From: Planctomycetaceae bacterium
GTDB taxonomy: Bacteria > Planctomycetota > Phycisphaerae > UBA1845 > UTPLA1
NCBI GenBank assembly: GCA_006969385.1
Contig: CP030884.1
Coordinates: forward strand, 2,170,001 to 2,234,000
Length of the DNA: 64,000 bases
Direction: 5' to 3'
In this document: positions 34,184 through 42,450 of the stretch, piece after piece
Layout of the letters: every line of letters begins with the position of its first letter
How positions within the stretch are numbered: position 1 is the stretch's first letter
Notes under the pieces: generated by a model
The model's database searches: none
Told to the model about the DNA's origin: nothing
Seen by the model: the letters and a program-made list of their open reading frames with translations, nothing else
Position numbers and translations under genes: made by a program

Positions 34184-34363
34184 GTGAACGACGAAGATAA
34201 AATGCAATCAAGCGAGCCGGTACAACTCGATTATGCAAGCGAGCCTGAAGGAAAAACTCAGATTTCCAGTGGCTATATCCTTATCCTTTTGTTCGTTACG
34301 GCGATATTGGGTGTGTTCATATTCTTGATATTTGAATTCTTAGAGGCGGCGCGCTCAGTCTGA
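34184..34363 (+). CDS. Small PxxLxYA-motif membrane protein 6 (59 aa)
   Basis: GTG 34184 has GAGTG seven bases upstream, supplied by the hairpin repeat. The product starts MNDEDKMQSSEPVQLDYASE, almost the same as protein 1 in the motif region. A polar spacer (PEGKTQISSG) and one helix (YILILLFVTAILGVFIFLIF) follow. Proteins 1 and 6 share both the motif SSEPVQLDYA and the upstream repeat, so one is probably a recent copy of the other. Confidence 0.66.
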   Translation: MNDEDKMQSSEPVQLDYASEPEGKTQISSGYILILLFVTAILGVFIFLIFEFLEAARSV

Positions 34364-34563
34364 TTAAGGCGGTAAGCACGATGAAGGCAATAGTGCCCCT
34401 CGAAATGGATCGCTTCAATGAGGAGTTCAATGCGGCCACAGGCCGCGGCTCTGTGATGGTCGCAGCACGCGTCTCGTAATAGGCCGGGGCGTATTGCAAA
34501 AAGCATTGCGCGTGCGGCCCACGCTGGACGCCCCATCCTCACAGGTCTACATTGCATCATTCG

Positions 34564-35850
34564 ATGCCGTATCACGATGCCAATATTGAAACGCTGCCGC
34601 CGGATGAATTGATGGCGCTGCAACGAACGCGCTTGCGGGCGCTGTTGGATGCAGTCTTGCCCAGCAATCGTTTCTATCAGGCGAAGTTGCAAGCCGCCGG
34701 CGTTGATGCGGCGACGGCTGAACTCACGGATTTACCCTACACCACGCGGGCCGAGTTGCAGCAAGATCAGGCCGCGCAACCGCCTTACGGCAGCAATGTT
34801 ACTTATCCGTTACGCGACTATGTGCGATTGCATCAGACCTCGGGCAGCATGGGGGCGCCGTTGCGTTGGCTCGATCGCGCTGCCGATTGGGATTGGTGGC
34901 GCACCTGTTGGGCGACGATCTATCGCGCGGCGGGCGTGACGGATGACGACGTCTTTATCTTCCCGTTTTCGTTCGGGCCATTCATCGGATTTTGGGCGGC
35001 GTTTGAGAGTGCGGTGGCCTTGGGCAATCTTTGTTTACCCGCTGGTGGCATGACGACCACGGCCCGGCTGCGGTTTATGCTCGATAACGACGTCACCATT
35101 ATCGGCTGTACGCCGACGTATGCATTGCGCATGGCGGAGGTGGCCGCCGTCGAAGGTATCAATCTCGCCGACAGCGCCGTGCGGGGTTTGGTGGTGGCGG
35201 GCGAGCCGGGCGGCAACATTCCGGCAACGCGGGCGGCGATCGAAAAGGCCTGGGGCGCAAGGGTTTTCGACCATTCCGGCATGACCGAGATGGGGGCCTA
35301 CGGGTTTGAGTGTGTCGAGCGCCCCGGCGGGCTGCACGTGAATGAGGCGGCGTTTATCCCCGAAGTGCGCGATCCGCAGACGGGGACCGTCAGCCGCGCT
35401 GGTGAAGGCGAACTGATCCTGACCAATCTGGGCCGCTGGGGCATGCCGCTAGTCCGTTACGCCACCGGCGATCATGTGCGGCTTAAACGCGAAAAGTGCG
35501 TCTGCGGTCGGCATTACGCCTGGCTCGAAGGCGGCATCGTCGGTCGCATCGACGACATGATCGTGGTACGCGGCAACAATGTGTTTCCGAGCGCGATCGA
35601 AGCTATACTGCGAGGGTGTGCGGGCGTGGCGGAGTTTCGCCTGGAAATCGACGAGCGCGCCGCCCTCACGCAATTGAATATCGAGATCGAACCGAGCCCC
35701 GAATCGAACGCCGATACCGTGCGGCGGGGCGTGGACGATGCGATTCGAGACCGTTTGAACTTTAAGCCGGGCATTCGCATGGTCGAACCCGGTACGCTGC
35801 CGCGGTTCGAGATGAAAGCGCGGCGGGTCGTGCGGCGCACGGTCGACTGA
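34564..35850 (+). CDS. AMP-forming CoA ligase, phenylacetate-CoA ligase (PaaK) type
   Basis: An adenylate-forming enzyme of about 428 aa, close to the length of PaaK. Motifs: RLHQTSGSMGAPLRW (P-loop, normally TSGTTG), VAGEPGG, FDHSGMTEMGAYGFEC (A5-like), GELILTNLGRWGMPLVRYATGDHV (A7) and VGRIDDMIVVRGNNVFPSAIE (A8). The C-terminal PaaK-like domain has PRFEMKARRVVRR with the expected Lys. A cysteine pair CVCGR is typical of the family. It makes an acyl-CoA from a carboxylic acid, ATP and CoA, probably an aryl acid; the acid is unknown. ATG 34564 is chosen, but TTG 34552 with AGGT upstream is also possible. Confidence 0.87.
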   Translation: MPYHDANIETLPPDELMALQRTRLRALLDAVLPSNRFYQAKLQAAGVDAATAELTDLPYTTRAELQQDQAAQPPYGSNVTYPLRDYVRLHQTSGSMGAPLRWLDRAADWDWWRTCWATIYRAAGVTDDDVFIFPFSFGPFIGFWAAFESAVALGNLCLPAGGMTTTARLRFMLDNDVTIIGCTPTYALRMAEVAAVEGINLADSAVRGLVVAGEPGGNIPATRAAIEKAWGARVFDHSGMTEMGAYGFECVERPGGLHVNEAAFIPEVRDPQTGTVSRAGEGELILTNLGRWGMPLVRYATGDHVRLKREKCVCGRHYAWLEGGIVGRIDDMIVVRGNNVFPSAIEAILRGCAGVAEFRLEIDERAALTQLNIEIEPSPESNADTVRRGVDDAIRDRLNFKPGIRMVEPGTLPRFEMKARRVVRRTVD

Positions 35851-35960
35851 TTCCGATACCGAAGTTTGAACGGACCTAAGATTCGACCGCGCGATGTTTC
35901 GCCCGCCGCATTGTAGAAGATAGCCGCTCATCAATTTTGGAAGGAGCAACCTCAATACTT

Positions 35961-38339
35961 ATGTTCATTCGCAAAAATCTTTGCTTGCAGTTGTCGTTGG
36001 TCGTGTTGGTGGGGATGGTGTCGAACGCCTTTGCGGGCGACTGGGCATCCTGGCGCGGTCCGGCCAATAACGGCATGGCGTATGAGAAAGCCACTGTCAT
36101 GGAATGGAAGCTCGATGGGCCGATGACGCGATGGAAGTCGGAGATCGGCGGTCGTTCCACGCCGGTGTATCTCGACGGCCGTCTATTTTTCATCGCGCCG
36201 GCGGGTGAGGGGCCGACGCTCGGCGAACAAGTCGTGTGTCTCGATGCCAAAACGGGCGAGACGATTTGGCAGCAGAAATTTAACGTGTTTCTTACCGACA
36301 TCGTCGAGTCGCGCGTTGGTTGGACCGCGGTGGTGGCCGACCCGGAAACAAAATATTTATACGCCCATGCGACCGGCGGTCAGTTATTCTGTTTCGATTT
36401 CGATGGCAACATCGTATGGGAGCTTTCGCTGACCGAACTGTATAACCGCGTGAGCGGATACGGCGGTCGCTTGCACACGCCGATCGTGGATGAAGACAAG
36501 GTGATTATCAGCTTTGTTTCCTCGAGCTGGGGGAATCAGGGGCCGCCTTCGCACCGTTACGTGGCGTTCGATAAGCGCACGGGCGATGTGATCTGGTGGG
36601 CCAAGCCGGGCGGCGCGCCGTTGGATACGACTTACTGCGTGCCGGATATTGCGGTGATCAACGGTAAGCGGATGTTGATCGCAGGCGCGGCCGATGGTTA
36701 TGTGTATGGCATGCTGGTACGCACCGGCGAAACCGTCTGGTCGTTCAAGCTTTCGAAGCGCGGTATCAACCCGTCGATCGTTACGCAGGATAATCGCGTA
36801 TATGCGATGCACAGCGAAGAGAGCTACACCACCACGGAAATGGGCTCCGTCATTTGTATCGACGGCTCGAAAACCGGCGATATCACGGACACGGGTACGA
36901 TTTGGCGCGTGGACGGCATCACGGCGGGCTATGCATCGCCGGCATTGGCGAACGGTCGCCTTTATGTGCTCGATAATGCGGCGACGCTGCATTGCTTCGA
37001 TGCCAAGACCGGCGCAAGGAACTGGGCGCACGAATGCGGGCGCGTGGGCAAAGGTTCGCCGACGGTGACGAGCGACGGCGTGATTTACGTCGGCGAAGTG
37101 AACGGCCGTTTTTCGATTTTGAAAGACGAAGGCGATGCGTGCCGCGAGTTGTCGGTGGTGGAACTGCCGCCGGTTAAGGACTTCGTTAATGAGATTTACG
37201 GTAACCCGATCGTGGTGAATGGCCATGTGTATTTTCAGTCGCGCTACGGCACCTATTGCATCGGCCCGGAAAACCCGAATGTAATGACCACGGCGTTGCC
37301 GAAGAGGGCCGACGAAGCCGCACCGATGCCGGATAAGCCCGGCGCGCTGTTGGTCGTGCCGGCGGATGTCACGATGGAGCCGGGTGATAGCACGCAGCTT
37401 GCAGGCCGGCTGTTTGATGTGAACGGTCAGCCGATCGAGATGTCCGCGGCTGCCGAGGCGTTAAAGACGTTCACGGTGAAGGCCGGTGAAGATGGCCCGC
37501 CGCTCAGCGATGCTGAGGCAGCACAAGTTAGCAAAGCGGATGACGGCAACGGCAATCAGGTTTGGACGGCACCGGTCAAGTTACGGTTTAAGTCGCTGGG
37601 CGTACCGGCGACCGTCGATGGTGATAACCGCCTAAGCGTGAATGACGACGCGGGCTTTGCCGCGGGCATGGTGCGTGGCTATCTCGGTGGGCTCACGGCC
37701 GATGTGCGCGTGCGCGTTTGTCCGCCACCGCCGGTGAGCGTGAGCTTTGACGAATTGGCCGGTCAGAAGAATCCGCCCGCATGGATCGGGGCCGGTGCGA
37801 AGACAACGCTCACCGAACTCGACGGAACCGTCGTGTTTGAAAAGCTCGCGCCTAAGGCGAAGCCCAGCGCGCCGTTTATGCGAATGGAAATCTATACGCA
37901 TCCGCCGCTGCCGGTGGGCTATACCGTGCAGGCCGATGTGATGGGTAAGCCGCGACCGCGCGGAAGAAAGGTGCGACCGGATATCGGCTTGCTCAACGCT
38001 CGTTATGCGATGCGCATGATGGGGCAGGAAAACCTGTTGCGCTTGGAAACCTGGTCGCCGATTCCGCGGTTGCGTGTCGATATGCCGTTGGAATGGGAGA
38101 CCGACGTTTGGTACACCACGAAGATGACGGTGGATATGGTCGGCGAGAAGGCACGCGTGCGGGCCAAGGTTTGGCCGCGCGGTGAAGAGGAGCCGCAGGA
38201 TTGGCAGATCGAAATGCTCGACCCGGCACCGAACCTCGAAGGCAGCCCCGGCTTGTATGCTTATTCCAACGGCACCAAGCACACGAAAGATGGCCCGCCG
38301 ATCTACTTCGATAACTACCGCGTGTTTGCGAATGAGTAA
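35961..38339 (+). CDS. Secreted PQQ-like beta-propeller protein with C-terminal extra domain (792 aa)
   Basis: The signal peptide is MFIRKNLCLQLSLVVLVGMVSNAFA, followed by GDWASWRGPANNGMAY, the typical opening of planctomycete PQQ-like propellers. Propeller blades recur with the pattern W...tG....YaSP.l..G.lYv.d..., for example VVCLDAKTGETIWQQKF, VYGMLVRTGETVWSFKL and LHCFDAKTGARNWAHEC, over residues 40-450. A linker with VVPADVTMEPGDSTQL and a beta-rich C-terminal domain (YTHPPLPVGYTVQADVMG...IYFDNYRVFANE) follows, perhaps a substrate-binding or LamG-like module. A GGAAGGAG site is 15 bases before ATG 35961, longer than usual. The function is unknown; such propellers are usually not true quinoprotein dehydrogenases. 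Confidence 0.85.
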   Translation: MFIRKNLCLQLSLVVLVGMVSNAFAGDWASWRGPANNGMAYEKATVMEWKLDGPMTRWKSEIGGRSTPVYLDGRLFFIAPAGEGPTLGEQVVCLDAKTGETIWQQKFNVFLTDIVESRVGWTAVVADPETKYLYAHATGGQLFCFDFDGNIVWELSLTELYNRVSGYGGRLHTPIVDEDKVIISFVSSSWGNQGPPSHRYVAFDKRTGDVIWWAKPGGAPLDTTYCVPDIAVINGKRMLIAGAADGYVYGMLVRTGETVWSFKLSKRGINPSIVTQDNRVYAMHSEESYTTTEMGSVICIDGSKTGDITDTGTIWRVDGITAGYASPALANGRLYVLDNAATLHCFDAKTGARNWAHECGRVGKGSPTVTSDGVIYVGEVNGRFSILKDEGDACRELSVVELPPVKDFVNEIYGNPIVVNGHVYFQSRYGTYCIGPENPNVMTTALPKRADEAAPMPDKPGALLVVPADVTMEPGDSTQLAGRLFDVNGQPIEMSAAAEALKTFTVKAGEDGPPLSDAEAAQVSKADDGNGNQVWTAPVKLRFKSLGVPATVDGDNRLSVNDDAGFAAGMVRGYLGGLTADVRVRVCPPPPVSVSFDELAGQKNPPAWIGAGAKTTLTELDGTVVFEKLAPKAKPSAPFMRMEIYTHPPLPVGYTVQADVMGKPRPRGRKVRPDIGLLNARYAMRMMGQENLLRLETWSPIPRLRVDMPLEWETDVWYTTKMTVDMVGEKARVRAKVWPRGEEEPQDWQIEMLDPAPNLEGSPGLYAYSNGTKHTKDGPPIYFDNYRVFANE

Positions 38340-38418
38340 GACGCAGCACGGATCGTGAATCGAAAGGCACGGCGAGATTTTGCATTAGAACGGCACCGCT
38401 GACCGAAAGCCCCGTTTT

Positions 38419-38450
38419 GGGTGCCCCTGCCCCTCTGGGGATGGGGGACT
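38419..38450 (-). repeat. GC-rich palindromic element, intergenic copy
   Basis: GGGTGCCCC...GGGGGACT with a central hairpin (two arms of 4+4 bp, inner mismatches). The edges GGGTGC and GGGACT are the same as in copies 41475 and 41538, and as in the reverse-oriented copy at 48351. It lies between two propeller genes. Confidence 0.7.
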
Positions 38451-38543
38451 ATCACCAGGCGCGACTTGTTAACTAACGCAGATGAATGATGGGTGACGCA
38501 AGAACTGCTTTGACACCCATGCAAAAAAAGAGGAACACACTCG

Positions 38544-40070
38544 ATGCTTAAAAAACGACAAATGATGATATTCACGTTGGCGGCGCTCGCCGTCACCACG
38601 GTCGGCGCTCATGCCGAAAAGCCCAAGATCGCCGACCCCGGTGCCAAGGCTGAGCCGACGCGCCGAGGCGATTGGCTGATGTGGGGCGGTATGGCCGATC
38701 GCAACATGATCTCGCAGGAGAAGAACATTCCCGCCAAGTGGAACGTGAAATCCGGCGAGAATATCAAGTGGGTCGCCAAGCTAGGTTCGCAGACCTACGG
38801 CAACCCCGTAATTCATCAGGGCAAGATTTTCGTCGGCACCAACAACAACGGTCATTTGCGCCCAGGGATCGAAGGCGATAAGGGCGTGATCGTCTGCCTC
38901 GACGAACAGACTGGCGAACTGCTGTGGCAGGCGACGCATGACAAGTTGCCGACCGGCCGCGTAAACGACTGGCCCGAGCAGGGGATTTGTTCGAGCCCGT
39001 ACGTCGCCGATGGCAAGATTTACTACGTCAGCAATCGCGCCGAAGTCGTCTGCGCCGACCCCGAAGGCATGCGCAACGGCAACGACGGTCCGTACAAAGA
39101 TGAAAAGTACACCGACAAGATGGATGGCGATTTCATCTGGGTGTATGACACGATCGACGAGTTGGATAACTTCCCGCACAACCTCGCGACCTGTTCGCCG
39201 GTGGGTTACAAAGATTATCTATTTGTTTCCACGTCCAACGGCGTCGATGAAGGTCACTTGGTTTTGCCCGAACCCGAAGCGCCCGACTTTTTGTGTTTGA
39301 ACATCAAGACCGGTGAATTGATCTGGGACAAGAACTACACCAACGGCAAGGTATTGCACGGTCAGTGGTCGTCGCCCGCTTGCGGTGTGGTCGGCGGAAA
39401 GGAAATGGTGGTCTTCGGCGGTGGCGATGGTTGGGCGTACGGCCTCGAAATGGCGACCGGCGATTTGATTTGGAAGTTCGATTTGAACCCGAAGGATAGC
39501 AAGTGGGTTTTGGGCGGTCGCGGCACGCGCAACGCGATTATCTCCACGCCCGTGATTCATGACGACAAGGTTTATCTCTCGGTCGGTCAGGACCCCGAAC
39601 ACGGCGAAGGCGTGGGTCACATGTATTGCATCGATGCGACGAAGACCGGCGACATTACCGAGTCGGGCAAGGTTTGGCATGTGGGTGGCGAAGACTTCAA
39701 GCGCACCATGTCGACGGTCGCAATCATGGATGACCTGCTTTACAACTCGGACCTGAGCGGATTTCTGTATTGCTTCGATCTGAAGACCGGCAAGAAGCAT
39801 TGGACGCACGATACGTTCGCGGCCATTTGGGGATCGCCGTTTGTGGTCGATGGTAAGGTGATGCTGGGCACCGAAGACGGTGAAGTGTTGGTCTTCGAAC
39901 ACAGCAAGCAGAAAAAGAAGCTGGCTGTGAATGACATGAAGAACTCGGTCTACACCACGCCGGTCGTTTCCAACGGTACGCTCTACATCACCAATCGCAA
40001 CACGCTCTATGCAATTTGCGAGGGTGGTGCCAAGGGCAAGGCGAAGGAAGCCAAGACGGCAAAGCGGTAA
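38544..40070 (+). CDS. Secreted PQQ-like beta-propeller protein (508 aa)
   Basis: The signal peptide is MLKKRQMMIFTLAALAVTTVGAHA; a GAGGAA site precedes ATG 38544. The mature protein begins RRGDWLMWGGMADRNMISQE and goes on in propeller blades: NPVIHQGKIFVGTNNNG, VCLDEQTGELLWQATHD, LCLNIKTGELIWDKNYT, YGLEMATGDLIWKFDLN and YCFDLKTGKKHWTHDTF. A Lys-rich tail (GKAKEAKTAKR) ends it. It is in tandem with the longer propeller protein, separated by a palindromic repeat. The two may act on the same extracytoplasmic process, but no substrate is visible. A terminator follows. Confidence 0.87.
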   Translation: MLKKRQMMIFTLAALAVTTVGAHAEKPKIADPGAKAEPTRRGDWLMWGGMADRNMISQEKNIPAKWNVKSGENIKWVAKLGSQTYGNPVIHQGKIFVGTNNNGHLRPGIEGDKGVIVCLDEQTGELLWQATHDKLPTGRVNDWPEQGICSSPYVADGKIYYVSNRAEVVCADPEGMRNGNDGPYKDEKYTDKMDGDFIWVYDTIDELDNFPHNLATCSPVGYKDYLFVSTSNGVDEGHLVLPEPEAPDFLCLNIKTGELIWDKNYTNGKVLHGQWSSPACGVVGGKEMVVFGGGDGWAYGLEMATGDLIWKFDLNPKDSKWVLGGRGTRNAIISTPVIHDDKVYLSVGQDPEHGEGVGHMYCIDATKTGDITESGKVWHVGGEDFKRTMSTVAIMDDLLYNSDLSGFLYCFDLKTGKKHWTHDTFAAIWGSPFVVDGKVMLGTEDGEVLVFEHSKQKKKLAVNDMKNSVYTTPVVSNGTLYITNRNTLYAICEGGAKGKAKEAKTAKR

Positions 40071-40113
40071 GACGCCGCGGCATCGCTTGGTAGCCGGTGT
40101 GTTATGGCAGCCC

Positions 40114-40142
40114 TGCGCTATGGCACCGGTTTGCAACCGGTG
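40114..40142. repeat. Hairpin repeat CACCGGTT, copy 1
   Basis: An 8-bp stem CACCGGTT/AACCGGTG with a 3-base loop. It has a 29-bp unit repeated at 40409-40437 with three differences. Confidence 0.65.
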
Positions 40143-40162
40143 TACCCGTTGAGCTAATATTT

Positions 40163-40200
40163 AAAGCGACGTGTTGCTAAACGGCGCGCGTCGCTTTTTT
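40163..40200 (+). terminator. Intrinsic terminator after the propeller gene
   Basis: A 9-bp stem AAAGCGACG/CGTCGCTTT with a 17-base loop, followed by T residues to 40200. It lies about 95 bp after the propeller stop. Confidence 0.75.
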
Positions 40201-40223
40201 CATAGGCAGGTGGATAGGCTTTC

Positions 40224-40298
40224 GTAGGGTGCATCCCTTGATGCACCAATTAATTTGAACGCGAACGAATCGTTGGTGCGTTGGGGGACGCACCCTAC
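40224..40298. repeat. Inverted pair of the 25-bp GTAGGGTGC repeat
   Basis: Two copies of the unit, GTAGGGTGCATCCC... at 40224-40248 and its reverse complement at 40274-40298, separated by 25 bp. Each is a hairpin by itself, and together they form a larger inverted repeat. Other copies lie at 33334 and 33608. The surrounding stretch 40071-40466 has no gene; it holds the terminator and four hairpin repeats. Confidence 0.8.
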
Positions 40299-40408
40299 GG
40301 TTGCAGCTTTAAATCGCTATGTTACATGCCGAAGCATCCCGCGACGTCTAAGCGTGACCGCTTCCTGACGGGCGCGGCTCTGTTGGTCCGCGCAGCAGAC
40401 CCTATGTC

Positions 40409-40437
40409 TGCGCTGTGGCACCGGTTTACAACCGGCG
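40409..40437. repeat. Hairpin repeat CACCGGTT, copy 2
   Basis: Same 29-bp unit as at 40114-40142, with three differences. The hairpin is kept with one G-U type change. Confidence 0.6.
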
Positions 40438-40466
40438 TTTCGCAATAAACGCAAATGCGAACGGTA

Positions 40467-41624
40467 CTATCGCGGGTCGTCAGAACCTTCACCGGTCGAC
40501 GTGATATAGCGCGGCTTGTCGATGGGCTCTTCGTAGCCCAAATCCACGCGGTCGGCGGTGGTGGGCTCGTACGATGTGCGCGGTTCGACATCGCGACGAA
40601 CCGGGGCAATGGGGCGTTCGCGACCGGCGTAGCGGGCGTCGCGCGGGCGCAGATGGCTCGTGTCGTCGTCGGTGAGTTGTTCGATGCGCGTGGCGGCGAA
40701 GCGCTGGTTGGATTGAATGCCGGCTTCTTCGGTTTCTAAGACCTGATGGTACATCTCGATGGCCCGTTCGCGATCGTGCAGACGGAAGTCATACACGACG
40801 GCCGCATCGAAGCGCGCGGGGTGGGGTGTTTTCGGGTCTAGGCGCAGCGCCCATTTGAAATAGCGCAGTGCCAGTTCGTTATCGGGATCGTCTTCGCGCA
40901 GGAACTCTTTATAAATCACGCCCGCGTAATAGGCGGCGTCGTCGACTTTGTCGGATGTGGGGTAATCCTGCAGGATGCGCTTGTACATGTTGACGGCCTT
41001 GCGGCAGTCTTCGTGATTGAGTTTGGTAAAGCCGACGAACGGTACGCCTTCAAACGTGTCGTAAAGCTTCATCGCTTCGAGATACAGTTCGTCGGCGGCG
41101 GGAATGCTCTCGCGCGGGGCGACGGTATAGCGCTGCTCGCTGGTGCCTTCGCGCAGGTACGGATAAATCTCGACGCGCTCGGTCTGTTCGCGCTGGCGGC
41201 GCGCCCAGTTGGCCTTTTCGGTATCGCCGATCTGCAGGTAGGCACGCTCGACGGCGATCATCTTATCGATGTATGCGGCGCGCGTGGCCAGCATCGACTC
41301 AACTTCGTCGACGGTCGACGGCAGGCTCACGCGTCGAGTCGGCGTCGGCCCCAAATCTTCATCGGCGGGCGGTGTGATATCGACCACACGACTGTCGTGC
41401 TTGCGGTCGATGCCTTCGCAACCGACGAGCGCGAACAGCAGTGGGCAACACACGATCAACGCAACAGAACTGAAGGGTGCCCCTGCCCTTCTGGGGCAGG
41501 GGGACTGTTGCGTAAACCCGCCCGTTTCTCCTGCATCGGGTGCTTTAGCCTTCCCAAGGCTGAGGGACTGTGAAGCTAACTCGAAATCATCAATACGCGA
41601 GCGGCGCGAACGTGAGGTAAACAT
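40467..41624 (-). CDS. TPR-like outer-membrane lipoprotein with an insertion in its leader
   Basis: The lipobox VGC lies in VALIVCCPLLFALVGCEG, but only after about 55 residues from ATG 41624 (AAGGA 11 bases upstream). The long leader comes from two palindromic elements in the DNA at 41475-41506 and 41538-41569, read in frame; the second stretch gives QSPCPRRAGAP, which now supplies the positive charges before the hydrophobic core. The mature protein (about 330 aa) is helical, with TPR-like repeats (AYLQIGDTEKANWARR, LYLEAMKLYDTFEGV, ALRYFKWALRLDPKT, AIEMYHQVLETEEAG) and a polar tail. It resembles BamD-type or other TPR lipoproteins only in outline. Start choice among 41624, 41636 and 41708 is open. 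Confidence 0.72.
   Translation of the reverse strand: MFTSRSRRSRIDDFELASQSLSLGKAKAPDAGETGGFTQQSPCPRRAGAPFSSVALIVCCPLLFALVGCEGIDRKHDSRVVDITPPADEDLGPTPTRRVSLPSTVDEVESMLATRAAYIDKMIAVERAYLQIGDTEKANWARRQREQTERVEIYPYLREGTSEQRYTVAPRESIPAADELYLEAMKLYDTFEGVPFVGFTKLNHEDCRKAVNMYKRILQDYPTSDKVDDAAYYAGVIYKEFLREDDPDNELALRYFKWALRLDPKTPHPARFDAAVVYDFRLHDRERAIEMYHQVLETEEAGIQSNQRFAATRIEQLTDDDTSHLRPRDARYAGRERPIAPVRRDVEPRTSYEPTTADRVDLGYEEPIDKPRYITSTGEGSDDPR
41475..41506 (-). repeat. GC-rich palindromic element inside a lipoprotein gene, copy a
   Basis: A perfect 9-bp stem (41480-41488 with 41494-41502), edges GGGTGC and GGGACT. It is read in frame in the gene 40467-41624. Confidence 0.75.
41538..41569 (-). repeat. 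GC-rich palindromic element inside a lipoprotein gene, copy b
   Basis: Edges GGGTGC and GGGACT are identical to copy a, but the hairpin differs: AGCCTT/AAGGCT plus four outer pairs, two of them G-T. The two copies stand 31 bp apart in the same leader. Confidence 0.7.
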
Positions 41625-41772
41625 GGTGTGTTTCATCCTTGAAACGGCGCGATTAACTCGTGATCGCGCAATATGGCCCCGCGCGGCAGGCGCGGCGGCG
41701 TGATCCATCACAAGTTTCCTACGATATTCCACCCGCGCCGGTGCGACCGGTCAAGGATTTTGCGGCGCGGCG

Positions 41773-42450
41773 TCAGTTTTTCACAGGGCCGGGATCGCAG
41801 GCCGTCCCACATTCCGGGCAGGTGCCGCTGGTGTTGTTGGTGAGGTTGTAACCGCAGGCTTGGCAGTGGCCGCGTGGGTAGCCTTTAGATTTGAAGATCA
41901 AAAAAAGCGAAAGCGATGCAACTAGGAGGCACGGCCAGCCGCTGGCGAGAAAGACGGTATGACCGAATTTGGCAAACAACCGGTGCTTTGCAAAATGACC
42001 GAGGGCTTCACGTATGTCGAGGCTGTTCTTCAGGTTATATATCAGCCGGAAGCGCGTTATATCGTGATCGATGGTTAGGCGACCGCAAATAGCTTGATGG
42101 GTTAATTGGCTGGCGATGCGATTGCGTTGGGTGTTCCAATTCGTTACGGCAAGTCTCCACTCGAACTCATCTACACCAATCGGCTGGGAACGGGGCTGCT
42201 TCATTTCCAATCGAAGCATGCCGTCGACAATCATCCAGTGCCACATGTCGTGATAATCGTCTTGCAAATCGGTGTAAGTTATTTGGCCAGTCAAGATGGC
42301 GAGGCGCGGTTGCCATTTAATGCCGAAGCTGTCGATATTGACGCCGACCACACCGCCGCCGAACAAGCTAAGCAACCAAATGCCGCACGAGAGCATGAAC
42401 ATCACGATGGCCGTTCGCCTGAGATACTTGCGCTTCGTATGGGGGCTCAT
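41773..42450 (-). CDS. Membrane protein with C-terminal CPECG zinc ribbon, paralogue 2
   Basis: It starts MSPHTKRKYLRRTAIVMF, with one N-terminal helix (FMLSCGIWLLSLFGGGVVGV), an extracytoplasmic domain of about 130 residues (WQPRLAILTGQITY, TRFRLIYNLKNSLDI), a second helix (FLASGWPCLLVASLSLFLIF) and a cytoplasmic ribbon CQACGYNLTNNTSGTCPECG. This ribbon, GYDLTGNxSGxCPECG in its common form, is characteristic of Phycisphaerae membrane proteins of unknown role. ATG 42450 overlaps the stop of the upstream paralogue by ATGA. It is the last gene of the add operon. Confidence 0.8.
   Translation of the reverse strand: MSPHTKRKYLRRTAIVMFMLSCGIWLLSLFGGGVVGVNIDSFGIKWQPRLAILTGQITYTDLQDDYHDMWHWMIVDGMLRLEMKQPRSQPIGVDEFEWRLAVTNWNTQRNRIASQLTHQAICGRLTIDHDITRFRLIYNLKNSLDIREALGHFAKHRLFAKFGHTVFLASGWPCLLVASLSLFLIFKSKGYPRGHCQACGYNLTNNTSGTCPECGTACDPGPVKN

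Noticed and set aside
36384..37226. Minus-strand frame of 280 codons in the propeller gene
   Set aside because: Arg/His-rich shadow of a well-supported propeller coding frame.
40224..40298. Inverted repeat pair as ends of an insertion sequence
   Set aside because: Only 25 bp lie between the copies, so no transposase can be present; it is a paired REP-like repeat.
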